Shown here: positions 54,301-62,891 of the stretch, piece after piece | How the letters are laid out: every line of letters starts with the position of its first letter | Numbering within the stretch: position 1 is the stretch's first letter | Source of the DNA: JBKDZL01 sp047971145 | GTDB taxonomy: Bacteria; Bacillota_I; Bacilli_A; Erysipelotrichales; Erysipelotrichaceae | Assembly: GCA_047971145.1 (NCBI GenBank) | Contig: JBKDZL010000028.1 | Span: 27,437 to 91,436 of the forward strand | Direction: 5' to 3' | Length of the DNA: 64,000 bases | Translations under genes and position numbers: made by a program | Notes under the pieces: generated by a model | Told to the model about the DNA's origin: nothing | What the model saw: the letters and a program-made list of their open reading frames with translations, nothing else | Databases searched by the model: none

Positions 54301-55378
54301 TGCTTTCTCCTACTAAATCAATAACCAATTGATAAATTAATTCAGCTGAATCAATTTTTGATAAAGCTTTTGCGTTTTCTGCTAAACTTTGAGCATACTT
54401 ATCATTGGCAATCATTTCATCTATTTTATCAATAAAACTCTTTTGAGTTAAATCCTCTTCACTTAATAAAACTGCAGCATTTTTCTCCACTAAGTTGCTG
54501 GCATTATAATATTGATGATTAGCCACCACATACGGTGATGGAATTAATAATGATGTTATCCCGATGGCAGTGATTTCTGCAATAGTAGTTGCACCCGCTC
54601 TACTAACTAAGATATCAATATTATTTAGTAATTCATTTGTATTAGCATAGCTCAACACTTTAACATTATTAGTCTCATTGAATTTAGTAATAAAATCTTG
54701 ATAATAATTTTTGCCAGTAACATATAGGACTTGATAGTCTTTTTTTCTAAAATTCTTAAGTGCCTCTAGCATAAAATCATTAATTACTTTAGACCCTAAT
54801 GAGCCCATAAAGATAAGCACAGTCTTTAAATCAGGTTTAAGTCCATATTTTTTTAATATTTTTCTATCATACTTTAAATCTTTAAAAGCTGATGATCGAG
54901 GATTACCATAATAATAACTCTTTTTCTTAGGCATTTTAACTAAGGTGCTCTGATAACTAACTACCACCTTATCCACGACTTTACTTAAAAGCTTATTAGC
55001 ACTACCAACAATAGAGTTCTGCTCATGAATAACTGTTTTAATTTTTAAACGTTTAGCAGCCAAAATAACAGGTACTGTAACATAATTACCAAAACCAATA
55101 ACACAATCAGCACCATAAGACTTTAATTTTTCTAATGAGTCAGTATAAGAGTCATGCATCAATAATAATGAATTTATTTTTTTAGCAAAAGAGCCCTGTA
55201 AAGAAGAATTATCAATGGCAAAGAAATCATAACCCAAATCAGGAATAATTGTTGCTTCCATCCTATTTTTATTACCAATAAATAAGATTTCATGTCCATA
55301 TTCTTTAAATGTTTTTGCTAATTCAAGTGCTGGATAAATATGGCCACCTGAGCCACCGGCAACTAAAACTATCTTCAT
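54293..55378 (-). CDS. murG: Undecaprenyl-PP-MurNAc-pentapeptide GlcNAc transferase
   Basis: GT28 glycosyltransferase converting lipid I to lipid II at the inner face of the membrane. A 361-residue protein with GGSGGHIYPALELA, HEQNSIVGSANKLL, GSLGSKVIND, and the UDP-GlcNAc site SRAGATTIAEITAIG. Its ribosome-binding site GGAGG sits inside the last codons of the uninterrupted ruvB frame, 2 nt gap to that frame's final stop. Confidence 0.96.
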   Translation of the reverse strand: MKIVLVAGGSGGHIYPALELAKTFKEYGHEILFIGNKNRMEATIIPDLGYDFFAIDNSSLQGSFAKKINSLLLMHDSYTDSLEKLKSYGADCVIGFGNYVTVPVILAAKRLKIKTVIHEQNSIVGSANKLLSKVVDKVVVSYQSTLVKMPKKKSYYYGNPRSSAFKDLKYDRKILKKYGLKPDLKTVLIFMGSLGSKVINDFMLEALKNFRKKDYQVLYVTGKNYYQDFITKFNETNNVKVLSYANTNELLNNIDILVSRAGATTIAEITAIGITSLLIPSPYVVANHQYYNASNLVEKNAAVLLSEEDLTQKSFIDKIDEMIANDKYAQSLAENAKALSKIDSAELIYQLVIDLVGESNE

Positions 55379-55380
55379 AA

Positions 55381-55485
55381 TTAATCCTCCATCTTCAAAC
55401 CAATATTTAAATGATCGTAGGCCTTTTGAGTTACAACTCTTCCTCTGGTTGTTCTATTAATAAAACCAATTTGCAACAAATAGGG
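55381..55485 (-). other. C-terminal coding remnant of ruvB after an in-frame TAG
   Basis: Directly after the TAG at 55486-55488 the ruvB frame continues for 34 codons to a TAA at 55381-55383. It reads [19 protein letters not shown] and onward, the conserved C-terminus of RuvB. Counting the TAG as a sense codon gives 332 residues, the usual RuvB length. There is no frameshift. Confidence 0.9.
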
Positions 55486-56379
55486 CTAATAGACATCTTC
55501 TAAGGTTGAAGTTTCCTCACCAATACTATTAGCAATAGCATCCAAACCTACCGGTCCACCATTAAATCTTTCAATAATACCTTTTAAGTAGCGATGATCA
55601 ACTTCATCCAAACCGATTTCATCGACTTTCAATTTATTTAATGAACTCTGAGTTACAGTAAAATCAATTGCTTGTAGACCTTGAACTTGGGCAAAATCTC
55701 TAACTCTTCTAAATAAGCGATTAGCAATTCTTGGTGTCCCTCTTGATCGCTTCGCAATTTCATAAGATGCTTCAGCACTAATATCAAAACCATAAACACT
55801 AGCTGTTCTTTTAACAATGTTATGTAGTTGATCTGAATTGTAGTAATTAAGCCTGAAAGTGATACCAAATCTATCTCTTAAAGGGGCAGTTAAATCACCA
55901 GCTCTAGTAGTTGCTCCTACTAAAGTAAAAGGAGGTAAATCAATTTTAATCGATCTAGAGCCACTATCTTTCCCCACTACAATATCTAAAAAGAAATCTT
56001 CCATAGCCGGATAAATTACTTCTTCAACAACTTTAGGTAAACGATGTATTTCATCAATAAATAAAATATCACCAGCTTCTAAAGTCGACATAATTGCGGC
56101 TAAATCACCCGCTTTCTCAATAGATGGACCATTACAAGTAACAATATTTCCAGCCATTTCATTTGCAATTATATAAGCTAAAGTAGTCTTGCCTAAGCCT
56201 GGTGGACCATATAATAGAATATGATCAATGGTCTCCGCTCTACCCTTAGCCGCTCTTAAAAAAATATCTAAATTCTCTTTTAAATCATCTTGACCAATAT
56301 ACTCTTTCAATCTTTGTGGTCTAAGAGATAATTCCTCATCATAAGCACTGGCTTCACCACTCATTAATCTATCTGTCAT
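55486..56379 (-). CDS. ruvB: Holliday junction helicase RuvB, cut short by in-frame TAG
   Basis: AAA+ motor of RuvAB branch migration. The visible 297 residues hold Walker [12 protein letters not shown], Walker [10 protein letters not shown], sensor [19 protein letters not shown], arginine finger region [11 protein letters not shown], and most of the winged helix. They end at STLEDVY where the family continues EDVYEPYL; the Glu codon GAG is replaced by TAG at 55486-55488. The missing tail follows in frame. Without it the DNA-binding wing would be incomplete. Confidence 0.9.
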   Translation of the reverse strand: MTDRLMSGEASAYDEELSLRPQRLKEYIGQDDLKENLDIFLRAAKGRAETIDHILLYGPPGLGKTTLAYIIANEMAGNIVTCNGPSIEKAGDLAAIMSTLEAGDILFIDEIHRLPKVVEEVIYPAMEDFFLDIVVGKDSGSRSIKIDLPPFTLVGATTRAGDLTAPLRDRFGITFRLNYYNSDQLHNIVKRTASVYGFDISAEASYEIAKRSRGTPRIANRLFRRVRDFAQVQGLQAIDFTVTQSSLNKLKVDEIGLDEVDHRYLKGIIERFNGGPVGLDAIANSIGEETSTLEDVY

Positions 56380-56381
56380 TG

Positions 56382-56951
56382 CTATCCTCTCTTGCTTGCC
56401 AACAACTGTAAGGCTTTCTTTAATACAACTTCCTCACTCTCAAATTCATATTCACTTAGCTGCATAATAATTGAATTTATTTGACTACTTTTATAACCTA
56501 AGTATTTTAATGATTCTTTTAATGACTCAAAGACTGGCACTTTAATTTCATTACTACTGATAGCTAATTTACCCTTCAAATCTAGAATAATTTGGGCTGC
56601 TGATTTATTTCCAATACCATTAATAGTTTTTAAGTAATTAAGATCATCAGCATTAATAGCCGCAACTAAAGTATCTAAATTGCTATTGGCAATAATATTA
56701 TTTGCTGATTTAGCACCAATCCCTTTAACAGATAATAATTTAATAAAAAAATCTAAATTTCTTTTATCTAAAAAGCCAAAAAGGCTAAGTTCATCCTCAG
56801 CTACTTTTTGGTAAGTATATATTTTCACTTCATCATTAATGCTCACCCGCTCAGGACGACTAAAATATATTTCATAGCCGATTCCCTGATTTTCAACAAT
56901 AATTCTATCTAATTCTACATTGGTGATTATTCCTTTAATATATGCAATCAT
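56382..56951 (-). CDS. ruvA: Holliday junction DNA-binding protein RuvA
   Basis: A 189-residue tetrameric junction-binding partner of RuvB. OB-fold start [20 protein letters not shown] with GIGYEIYFS, two helix-hairpin-helix motifs ([13 protein letters not shown] and [13 protein letters not shown]), and C-terminal domain III ([15 protein letters not shown]). It lies 2 nt before ruvB. Confidence 0.96.
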   Translation of the reverse strand: MIAYIKGIITNVELDRIIVENQGIGYEIYFSRPERVSINDEVKIYTYQKVAEDELSLFGFLDKRNLDFFIKLLSVKGIGAKSANNIIANSNLDTLVAAINADDLNYLKTINGIGNKSAAQIILDLKGKLAISSNEIKVPVFESLKESLKYLGYKSSQINSIIMQLSEYEFESEEVVLKKALQLLASKRG

Positions 56952-56987
56952 AACTTTAATATTATAACATATATTATTACTAAATCT

Positions 56988-58280
56988 CTAGTCCATATCA
57001 GCTTCACTGATAAAATCAAACTGATAATCATAGATTAAAATACTATCACCACTAATAGCACCTGCCTCTAAGAGTAAGTGCTCTACATCTAATTTTTTCA
57101 ATTGATAGGCAAATCTTCTAATACCCAACTCAGAATCAAGATCAGCCCTTCGATACATTCTATCAATAGGCGTCCCAATTAATCGATATAAATGATTAGC
57201 CTCTTTGACTACTTTGATATCATCATCAGCTTCAGCAAACTTATAAATAACTCTTTGATCAGTAATTGCTTCTTCAATTATTGGATTTTCTTTCATGATT
57301 TCCACAACTCTAGCCAAAACAGCACTTAAGCCCTCATTTAATAAGGAAATAGTAGGGAAAATTTCTAAATTGGGATATTTCTTTTTAAACCTTGTAAGAT
57401 TTTCTTCTGACACATTTTCATCCATTTTATTTGCGACCACAATCATTGGTCTTTTAATTAACACTGGATCATATTTCTCTAATTCATTATTGATAATTAA
57501 AAAATCTTCCAAAGGATCTCTTTGCTCATTACCACCTGACATATCTAAGACATGAATAATAATACGGCATCTTTCAATATGTTTTAAAAATTGAATACCC
57601 AAACCCTTGCCCAAATGAGCATCCTCAATTAAACCAGGTAAATCAGCCATGACAAAAGAACTATCATTAATTGCGACTAAACCCAAGTTAGGACTAAGGG
57701 TAGTAAAAGGATAATCCGCAATATCAGGTTTAGCTTTAGAAACCACTGATAAAATAGTAGATTTTCCTACAGATGGTAAACCAACCAAACCGCAATCAGC
57801 TAAAATTTTAAGCTCAACAATTACCTCTAAAGTTATCCCTAACTCACCTTTTTCAGCAAAATCAGGAGCACTATTACGACTAGTGGCAAATCTAAAATTA
57901 CCACGTCCACCGGCACCACCCTTCAAAATGACTTCTTTTTGCTTAAGTTGAGTGAAATCAGCAATAACCTCACCATTATCAGCATTTCTAATAATAGTAC
58001 CTAAGGGTATTTTAACAATGACATCGTTACCACTGGCACCATGCATTTTTTTCGGCTTACCATTTTCACCACCACCTGCACTTATTTTGCGATTAAACTT
58101 TAAATCTAGCAAAGTATTTTTATTAGTATCAACTTCAAAAATCACATCACCACCACGTCCACCATCACCACCAGCTGGTCCACCTAATGGTACATATTTT
58201 TCACGCCTAAAGGCAACGATGCCATCACCACCCTTGCCTGAGCTTAATTCTACTTTGACATAATCAACAAATGTGCTCAT
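56988..58280 (-). CDS. obgE: Ribosome-associated GTPase Obg
   Basis: A 430-residue GTPase in 50S maturation and stress signalling. N-terminal glycine-rich Obg fold (SSGKGGDGIVAFRREKYVPL, GGRGGDVIFE), G1 GLPSVGKST, G3 DLPGLIEDAHLGKGLG, NKMD, and a C-terminal OCT domain. RBS AGGAG(TTA)GGGGG. It is downstream of rpmA, the usual rplU-prp-rpmA-obgE order. Confidence 0.97.
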   Translation of the reverse strand: MSTFVDYVKVELSSGKGGDGIVAFRREKYVPLGGPAGGDGGRGGDVIFEVDTNKNTLLDLKFNRKISAGGGENGKPKKMHGASGNDVIVKIPLGTIIRNADNGEVIADFTQLKQKEVILKGGAGGRGNFRFATSRNSAPDFAEKGELGITLEVIVELKILADCGLVGLPSVGKSTILSVVSKAKPDIADYPFTTLSPNLGLVAINDSSFVMADLPGLIEDAHLGKGLGIQFLKHIERCRIIIHVLDMSGGNEQRDPLEDFLIINNELEKYDPVLIKRPMIVVANKMDENVSEENLTRFKKKYPNLEIFPTISLLNEGLSAVLARVVEIMKENPIIEEAITDQRVIYKFAEADDDIKVVKEANHLYRLIGTPIDRMYRRADLDSELGIRRFAYQLKKLDVEHLLLEAGAISGDSILIYDYQFDFISEADMD

Positions 58281-58297
58281 GATAACCCCCTAACTCC

Positions 58298-58322
58298 TAA
58301 AAAAAATCCCTTGATGGGATTT
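58298..58322 (-). terminator. Terminator between rpmA and obgE
   Basis: Minus-strand stem AAATCCC / GGGATTT (58304-58310 with 58316-58322), 5-nt loop, then TTTTTT. It follows the rpmA stop by a few bases and may be partial, letting some transcription reach obgE. Confidence 0.8.
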
Positions 58323-58324
58323 AA

Positions 58325-58609
58325 TTATGCACTTGGATAAACAGAAACTTTCTTACGGTTTTTGCCTAATCTTTCATACTTAACGATACCAGCACTTAGT
58401 GCAAATAAAGTATCGTCACCACCACGTCCTACATTTTCACCAGGGTGAATTTTAGTACCACGTTGGCGATAAATAATTGAACCAGCATTAGTAAATTGTC
58501 CATCTGCTTTTTTAGCACCTAAACGGCGCCCTGCAGAATCACGACCATTTTTAGTCGAACCAACACCTTTTTTTGATGCGAATAATTGAATGTTTAATAT
58601 AAATTTCAT
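58325..58609 (-). CDS. rpmA: 50S ribosomal protein L27
   Basis: A 94-residue L27 with the Firmicutes N-terminal extension [10 protein letters not shown] before [15 protein letters not shown]. The Q-L-F|A-S-K-K junction at residues 10-11 matches the site that Prp protease must cleave to expose the functional N-terminus. prp lies 1 nt upstream. Confidence 0.97.
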   Translation of the reverse strand: MKFILNIQLFASKKGVGSTKNGRDSAGRRLGAKKADGQFTNAGSIIYRQRGTKIHPGENVGRGGDDTLFALSAGIVKYERLGKNRKKVSVYPSA

Positions 58610-58610
58610 C

Positions 58611-58919
58611 TTAGCCTCCTTGAATTTCTAAATATTTAGAATATTGTTGTTGTATTGTTTTTAATTGAATCAATCCAACCTTTAATATATCTTGAACTCT
58701 ATTACTATCTTTAATTACTTTTATTTTAATTAAATTATCTTGATAAGTTAAATCACAGCTACCCTCAACTAATTCATCTAAAGAATTAATCAAGCCAATT
58801 CCGACACAACTTACACCAGCACATACTAAATCTTGACCATAAGGAGCACTATCAGCATGACCGCTAATGGTTAAAGAAATAATATTGTTGTTACTTTTTA
58901 GCAGCTTTACTTGTATCAC
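58611..58919 (-). CDS. prp: Ribosomal-processing cysteine protease Prp (YsxB)
   Basis: A 102-residue protease that trims the L27 precursor. Catalytic His21 ([12 protein letters not shown]) and Cys33 (LVCAGVSC) are present. Start is GTG at 58919, inside the end of rplU (29-nt overlap). The first residues [20 protein letters not shown] match the expected first beta strands, so the overlap appears real. Confidence 0.93.
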   Translation of the reverse strand: MIQVKLLKSNNNIISLTISGHADSAPYGQDLVCAGVSCVGIGLINSLDELVEGSCDLTYQDNLIKIKVIKDSNRVQDILKVGLIQLKTIQQQYSKYLEIQGG

Positions 58920-59442
58920 TTTTTTTGGTAGTTGATTTAGTAGCTGTCGCTTTTTTAGTTGTAGCTTTAGCTGTTGTTTTAGCTGCTGTCGCTTTTTTGG
59001 TTGTAGCTTTAGCTGTTGTTTTAGTAGCCGTCGCTTTTTTGGTTGTTGCTTTAGCTGTTGTTTTAGTAGCTGTCGCTTTTTTAGTTGTAGCTTTTACTGC
59101 TGTATCTTCAGATTTTTCTTTGTTACTAGCACCAACATTTATTGCACTTACAACTAGCTTAGTATAGGGCTGTCTATGTCCTTGTTTTCTTCTAGTGCTA
59201 CCTTTTTTAGGTTTATATTTAAAGACAACAATCTTTTTAGCTTTACCTTGTTTTTCAACTTTAGCTTCAACACTAGCTCCACTCACATATGGACTACCTA
59301 ATTTTACACTTTTGTCAGAAACTAATAATACTTTATCAAAAGTATATTTGCTTCCTTCATTAACATCTAATTTTTCAACATATATTTCACTGCCTACTTC
59401 AACTTTCAACTGTTTACCACCAGTTTCAATAATTGCGTACAT
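58891..59442 (-). CDS. rplU: 50S ribosomal protein L21 with long Lys/Ala/Thr repeat tail
   Basis: Residues 1-104 are a standard L21 ([37 protein letters not shown]). A tail of about 79 residues follows, built from 14-residue repeats [14 protein letters not shown] at 117-130, 131-144 and 145-158 and a partial fourth from 159, ending SDTSKAAKK. It is strongly basic and low-complexity, like histone H1-type tails. Ordinary L21 is about 100-105 residues. RBS AGGAGG; the start is 5 nt downstream of it. Confidence 0.95.
   Translation of the reverse strand: MYAIIETGGKQLKVEVGSEIYVEKLDVNEGSKYTFDKVLLVSDKSVKLGSPYVSGASVEAKVEKQGKAKKIVVFKYKPKKGSTRRKQGHRQPYTKLVVSAINVGASNKEKSEDTAVKATTKKATATKTTAKATTKKATATKTTAKATTKKATAAKTTAKATTKKATATKSTTKKSDTSKAAKK
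58933..59094 (-). repeat. 42-bp tandem repeats encoding the L21 tail
   Basis: Nearly four copies of a 42-bp unit encode [14 protein letters not shown] repeats within rplU. The copies differ by a few bases, mostly silent or Thr/Ala, suggesting expansion by slippage followed by drift. Confidence 0.9.
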
Positions 59443-59540
59443 AATGTACCTCCTCTTTCTTTAAGACTCGCTAATTAAGGTAAGTATTAACTTTTTAAAC
59501 CTTGATTATGCGGTTGTAAATCCTCTAGGATATACAAGCT
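59443..59540 (-). ncRNA. Candidate L21 leader RNA
   Basis: The roughly 97-nt leader before rplU folds into a hairpin TTGTA-T-ATCC / GGAT-T-TACAA with loop TAGA, followed by a weaker AAGGT...ACCTT stem before the RBS. Its position matches the autoregulatory L21 leader (Rfam) found upstream of rplU-prp-rpmA in Firmicutes. Confidence 0.55.
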
Positions 59541-59545
59541 TATAT

Positions 59546-59574
59546 ATACTACCATTATTAAAGCTTACTGTCAA
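59546..59574 (-). promoter_or_regulatory. rplU operon promoter
   Basis: Minus strand perfect TTGACA (59569-59574), 17 bp, TAGTAT (59546-59551). Fits a strong ribosomal-protein promoter. Confidence 0.8.
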
Positions 59575-59653
59575 ATTAAAACGCTTTATACAATGGCTAG
59601 AAGCCAAACAATATAAATCAGCTCAAGATAAGTTGACGTGCTTATCTTATGCT

Positions 59654-61429
59654 TTATTCCATGGCTTCTTCTACCTCACCAATGGTGATATTATTGACAT
59701 TTGCCCTTTTTCTTTTAAAGCTTTTAGCAATAGAGGTACCATAATCCCCAATACGCTCAACACTATTTAACATATCAATGTAAACTACATAAGCAAATCC
59801 AACAAACTCACCCTTTTGTAAAAACTGATAATGTTTTTCACTAGCTTCTTCTTCTAAATTATTTAAAATATCTTCTTTTTTAAACATCACTTCAATTAAA
59901 TCGACATTATTACTGAGTAGTAACTCAACACTTAAGTCTATTAACTCTAAAGCTAATTCATACATTTTCTTAAAATACTTAAGCTCTTCTTTAGATAAGC
60001 GATCCTTATTATCAACAATGATCTGAATAAATTCGATAATATGAATAAAATGATCATTTGCTCTTTCATAATTTTTAGCAGCAACACTCAACAAGCGCAT
60101 CTCTTTAACTTCTTCATGACTTAATTCATTGGATCCAATAGCTTGTAAATAAATTTGTACTTCTTTCTCTAATGAGTCAATCATATTCTCTAATTGAAAA
60201 ACTCTATCTAATTTAGGTACTTTATAAGAAAAAATATTATCACGACTTTCGCCAACACTTTTACTAACCATTTTCCCTAAATAAATAACCGCATTACGAG
60301 CTTTAACTAAGGCTAATTTTGGTGATGTATTAACTAAAGCATTATCAAATAATTCATCATTAATACTTAATTCATCCTCCTTAGCTGGAATTACTTTAAT
60401 AATGAATTTTTCAACATACTTAACAAAAGGGAAAAACATTATCGTAATTATGATATTAAAAATTCCATGAGCAAAAGCTATTTGCATGGCTGGATTCAAA
60501 TCTAAATTAACAGCTACAAACTGTACTACTGCAATAAAAGGAACCAATAAAAACATAAAAATAATAGCACCTAAGGTATTAAACATTGTGTGAAAAAAAG
60601 ATGCTCTTCTGGCAGCAACACTAGCCCCCAGAGCAGCAATAACAGCTGTAACAGTTGTCCCAATATTAGAGCCCAATGTTAAAGGAATAGCTGCCGCTAA
60701 ATCTATAGAGCCGTTAGTAAATAATTCTTGTACTATTCCAATTACTGCACTAGATGATTGTACAACAAAAGTAATAGCTGTTCCAGTTAATAAAGCGGCA
60801 AAAGAATTGCTAGATAAATTAACCATCTGTTGGGCCACCGCTGGTATCTCAGCTATTGGTTTAAGAGCATCCCCCATTAAAGATAGTCCAAAAAATAAAG
60901 CACCAAAACCAAATATAACTTCAGCTAAATGCTTGGGTTTTTTAGAATTAGCAAACATAAAAACAATACCACCTACTGCCATAATAGGTAAAGAATAATC
61001 AGAAATTCTTAAGCCCACTAAAAGTGCAGTTACAGTAGTACCAATATTAGCTCCCATAATAACACCAATCGCTTGTTTAAAGGTCATCAAACCTGATCTA
61101 ACTAAACCAATTGTTAAAGCCGTAGTCCCTGAGCTACTTTGAATGGCCATAGTAGTAATGGCACCAACAATTACACCTTTTAAAGGATTATCAGTGTATT
61201 TTTGGATCAAGTCTTTCATTTTATCGCCAGCAAAACTCTTGAGACCATCACCCATAAATCTAATTCCAAACAAAAATATTCCTAAACCACCAAGTAAAGT
61301 GAAAATAACAATTACTGTTTCATTATCAGCAAAACCAATTTCACTTAAATATGCAAAACTTTGTTCTAAAAAAAGTAATATCATAATCCCCAAGATAATT
61401 TTTAATACAGTAAAGAATTTATTTTTCAC
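59654..61429 (-). CDS. Na+/phosphate cotransporter with PhoU-like C-terminal domain
   Basis: A 591-residue NptA/YjbB-type protein. Two inverted Na/Pi repeats each carry the paired signatures: QSSSGTTALT plus GANIGTTVTALLVG, and QSSSAVIGIVQ plus GSNIGTTVTAVIAA. From about 380 a soluble PhoU-like helical domain follows (ELSHEEVKEMRLLSVAAKNY). Start is GTG at 61429 with GGGGAGG. It moves phosphate with Na+; direction may be uptake or efflux. Confidence 0.92.
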   Translation of the reverse strand: MKNKFFTVLKIILGIMILLFLEQSFAYLSEIGFADNETVIVIFTLLGGLGIFLFGIRFMGDGLKSFAGDKMKDLIQKYTDNPLKGVIVGAITTMAIQSSSGTTALTIGLVRSGLMTFKQAIGVIMGANIGTTVTALLVGLRISDYSLPIMAVGGIVFMFANSKKPKHLAEVIFGFGALFFGLSLMGDALKPIAEIPAVAQQMVNLSSNSFAALLTGTAITFVVQSSSAVIGIVQELFTNGSIDLAAAIPLTLGSNIGTTVTAVIAALGASVAARRASFFHTMFNTLGAIIFMFLLVPFIAVVQFVAVNLDLNPAMQIAFAHGIFNIIITIMFFPFVKYVEKFIIKVIPAKEDELSINDELFDNALVNTSPKLALVKARNAVIYLGKMVSKSVGESRDNIFSYKVPKLDRVFQLENMIDSLEKEVQIYLQAIGSNELSHEEVKEMRLLSVAAKNYERANDHFIHIIEFIQIIVDNKDRLSKEELKYFKKMYELALELIDLSVELLLSNNVDLIEVMFKKEDILNNLEEEASEKHYQFLQKGEFVGFAYVVYIDMLNSVERIGDYGTSIAKSFKRKRANVNNITIGEVEEAME

Positions 61430-61456
61430 TGATTCGCCTCCCCAACTCTCTAGTTG

Positions 61457-61465
61457 ATTATAGCA
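61457..61465 (-). promoter_or_regulatory. Extended -10 promoter for the Na/phosphate gene
   Basis: Minus-strand TGCTATAAT about 28 nt upstream of the GTG start; -35 is weak. Confidence 0.5.
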
Positions 61466-61484
61466 TAACCAGAGAATTTAAAAC

Positions 61485-62891
61485 CTATTTTTCTAAAGGA
61501 ATTTCAAAATAAAAACAGGTCCTTTCATTTTCAATACTTTCGGTACCAAAAACAAAATTGTGCCTTTCTAGAATATTCTTAGCTATAGCTAAACCTAAGC
61601 CACTTCCACTATCTTGACGATGAAAATTACTTGAGCCTCGATAATAACGATTCCAAATAGTAGCAATATCTTTTTCATTAATGCCATAGCCATTATCAAT
61701 GACAGAAACAATCACACAATTACCTTTTTTAACTAAATTTAATTCAATAACTAAATCTTTAATATCAGCATTATGGGTAATTGCATTATTTAAAAAGTTT
61801 CTTACTACTTGATTCAATTTAACCCTATCACCAAGGATAAAGATATCAGCTTCAATATAGGACTCAAAACGAACTGGGCGATCAATATTAGCAACTAAAA
61901 CTACATCTAATAATTGTAGCAATTCATCACTCAAACAAAATCTAGTAATATTTAATGTTATTTGCTCAGCATTAGAGTTTTCCATATCATCAACTAATTG
62001 AGTTAAATAATTAGCTTCCTTAGTGATAATATCCAAGTGTTCTTGTCGCTTAGTGGGATCATCACCTGATATTTCCTCTATTAACTCAGAATATAATTTA
62101 ATATTAGTAAGGGGAGTTTTCAAATCATGAGAGATATTAGCAAACATTTCTTCTCTAATTTTATCTAATTTCGAAAGTCTATTAGAAGCCATATTCAAAG
62201 TAGTAGACAAATCGTTAATTTCACTATAGCCCTCAGCTTTAAATTCAATATTATAATTTCCCTGAGCTAGCTTACTTGCTTCATTTTTAATTTTTACTAA
62301 GGGCTTACTAATAGCTTTAGAGAAAAACCAAGCAACCACAATCGCAATCACAATAGCAAAAGCACTAGTAATCAGCAATAACTGTTGAATAATATCAATA
62401 GTAGAGCTAATTGGTACAATAGGACTACTAGCAAATACATAATAAGAAATTAAATTAGCTTTTACTTTTTGACCAATAATAACATTAGCTTGATTGGTAT
62501 ACTCAAAATCTACTATTTTACTAAAGCTATCGCTAGAATCAGCTAACTCAGCAATAGCACTATCTATAGAGAAAATAACATTGTTGTTAAGTGCACAACT
62601 ATCACCAATATTATCAGCTTTATAAATAATATCATGTCTGTTATTAGTAATAATTACACAGGAGCTAGTTTGATAAGTAATTCTATTTAAAGCATCACCG
62701 GTAAAACTACTATCTTTTAAACCTCTACTTATTGAATTAACTAATTCTTGAGTTTTAATACTATTTTGGCTTTCATAAAATGGCACAATTAAAATACTTT
62801 GCAAGAGAAATAACACAATAAGTAAGCCCAAAGCAAAAAAAGTAAAATACAACATTGATTTAAAGAGGATCCCAAATCTATTGAATTTCAA
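61485..62891 (-). CDS. Sensor histidine kinase
   Basis: A 468-residue membrane kinase: TM1 (about 12-35), an extracytoplasmic sensor of roughly 125 residues, TM2 (about 168-192), HAMP, then HisKA with phospho-acceptor His255 (FANISHDLKTPLTNIK) and HATPase boxes NFLNNAITHN, DNGYGI and GSGLGLAIAK. It overlaps the regulator gene by 14 nt. PhoR-like or WalK-like; the adjacent phosphate transporter makes phosphate sensing a guess only. Confidence 0.93.
   Translation of the reverse strand: MKFNRFGILFKSMLYFTFFALGLLIVLFLLQSILIVPFYESQNSIKTQELVNSISRGLKDSSFTGDALNRITYQTSSCVIITNNRHDIIYKADNIGDSCALNNNVIFSIDSAIAELADSSDSFSKIVDFEYTNQANVIIGQKVKANLISYYVFASSPIVPISSTIDIIQQLLLITSAFAIVIAIVVAWFFSKAISKPLVKIKNEASKLAQGNYNIEFKAEGYSEINDLSTTLNMASNRLSKLDKIREEMFANISHDLKTPLTNIKLYSELIEEISGDDPTKRQEHLDIITKEANYLTQLVDDMENSNAEQITLNITRFCLSDELLQLLDVVLVANIDRPVRFESYIEADIFILGDRVKLNQVVRNFLNNAITHNADIKDLVIELNLVKKGNCVIVSVIDNGYGINEKDIATIWNRYYRGSSNFHRQDSGSGLGLAIAKNILERHNFVFGTESIENERTCFYFEIPLEK

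Noticed and set aside
58933..59094. CRISPR-like array in rplU
   Set aside because: Repeats are contiguous 42-bp coding units without spacers and stay in the L21 frame.
58925..59167. Plus-strand open frame of 80 residues rich in Val/Ala opposite rplU
   Set aside because: It is the reverse reading of the L21 repeat; hydrophobic repeats arise automatically from complementing Lys/Ala/Thr codons, and it has no ribosome-binding site.
59625..59648. Terminator after the Na/phosphate gene (AAGATAAG/CTTATCTT stem)
   Set aside because: The sequence after the stem on the minus strand (GAGCTG) has no U-tract, so the call is too weak to list.
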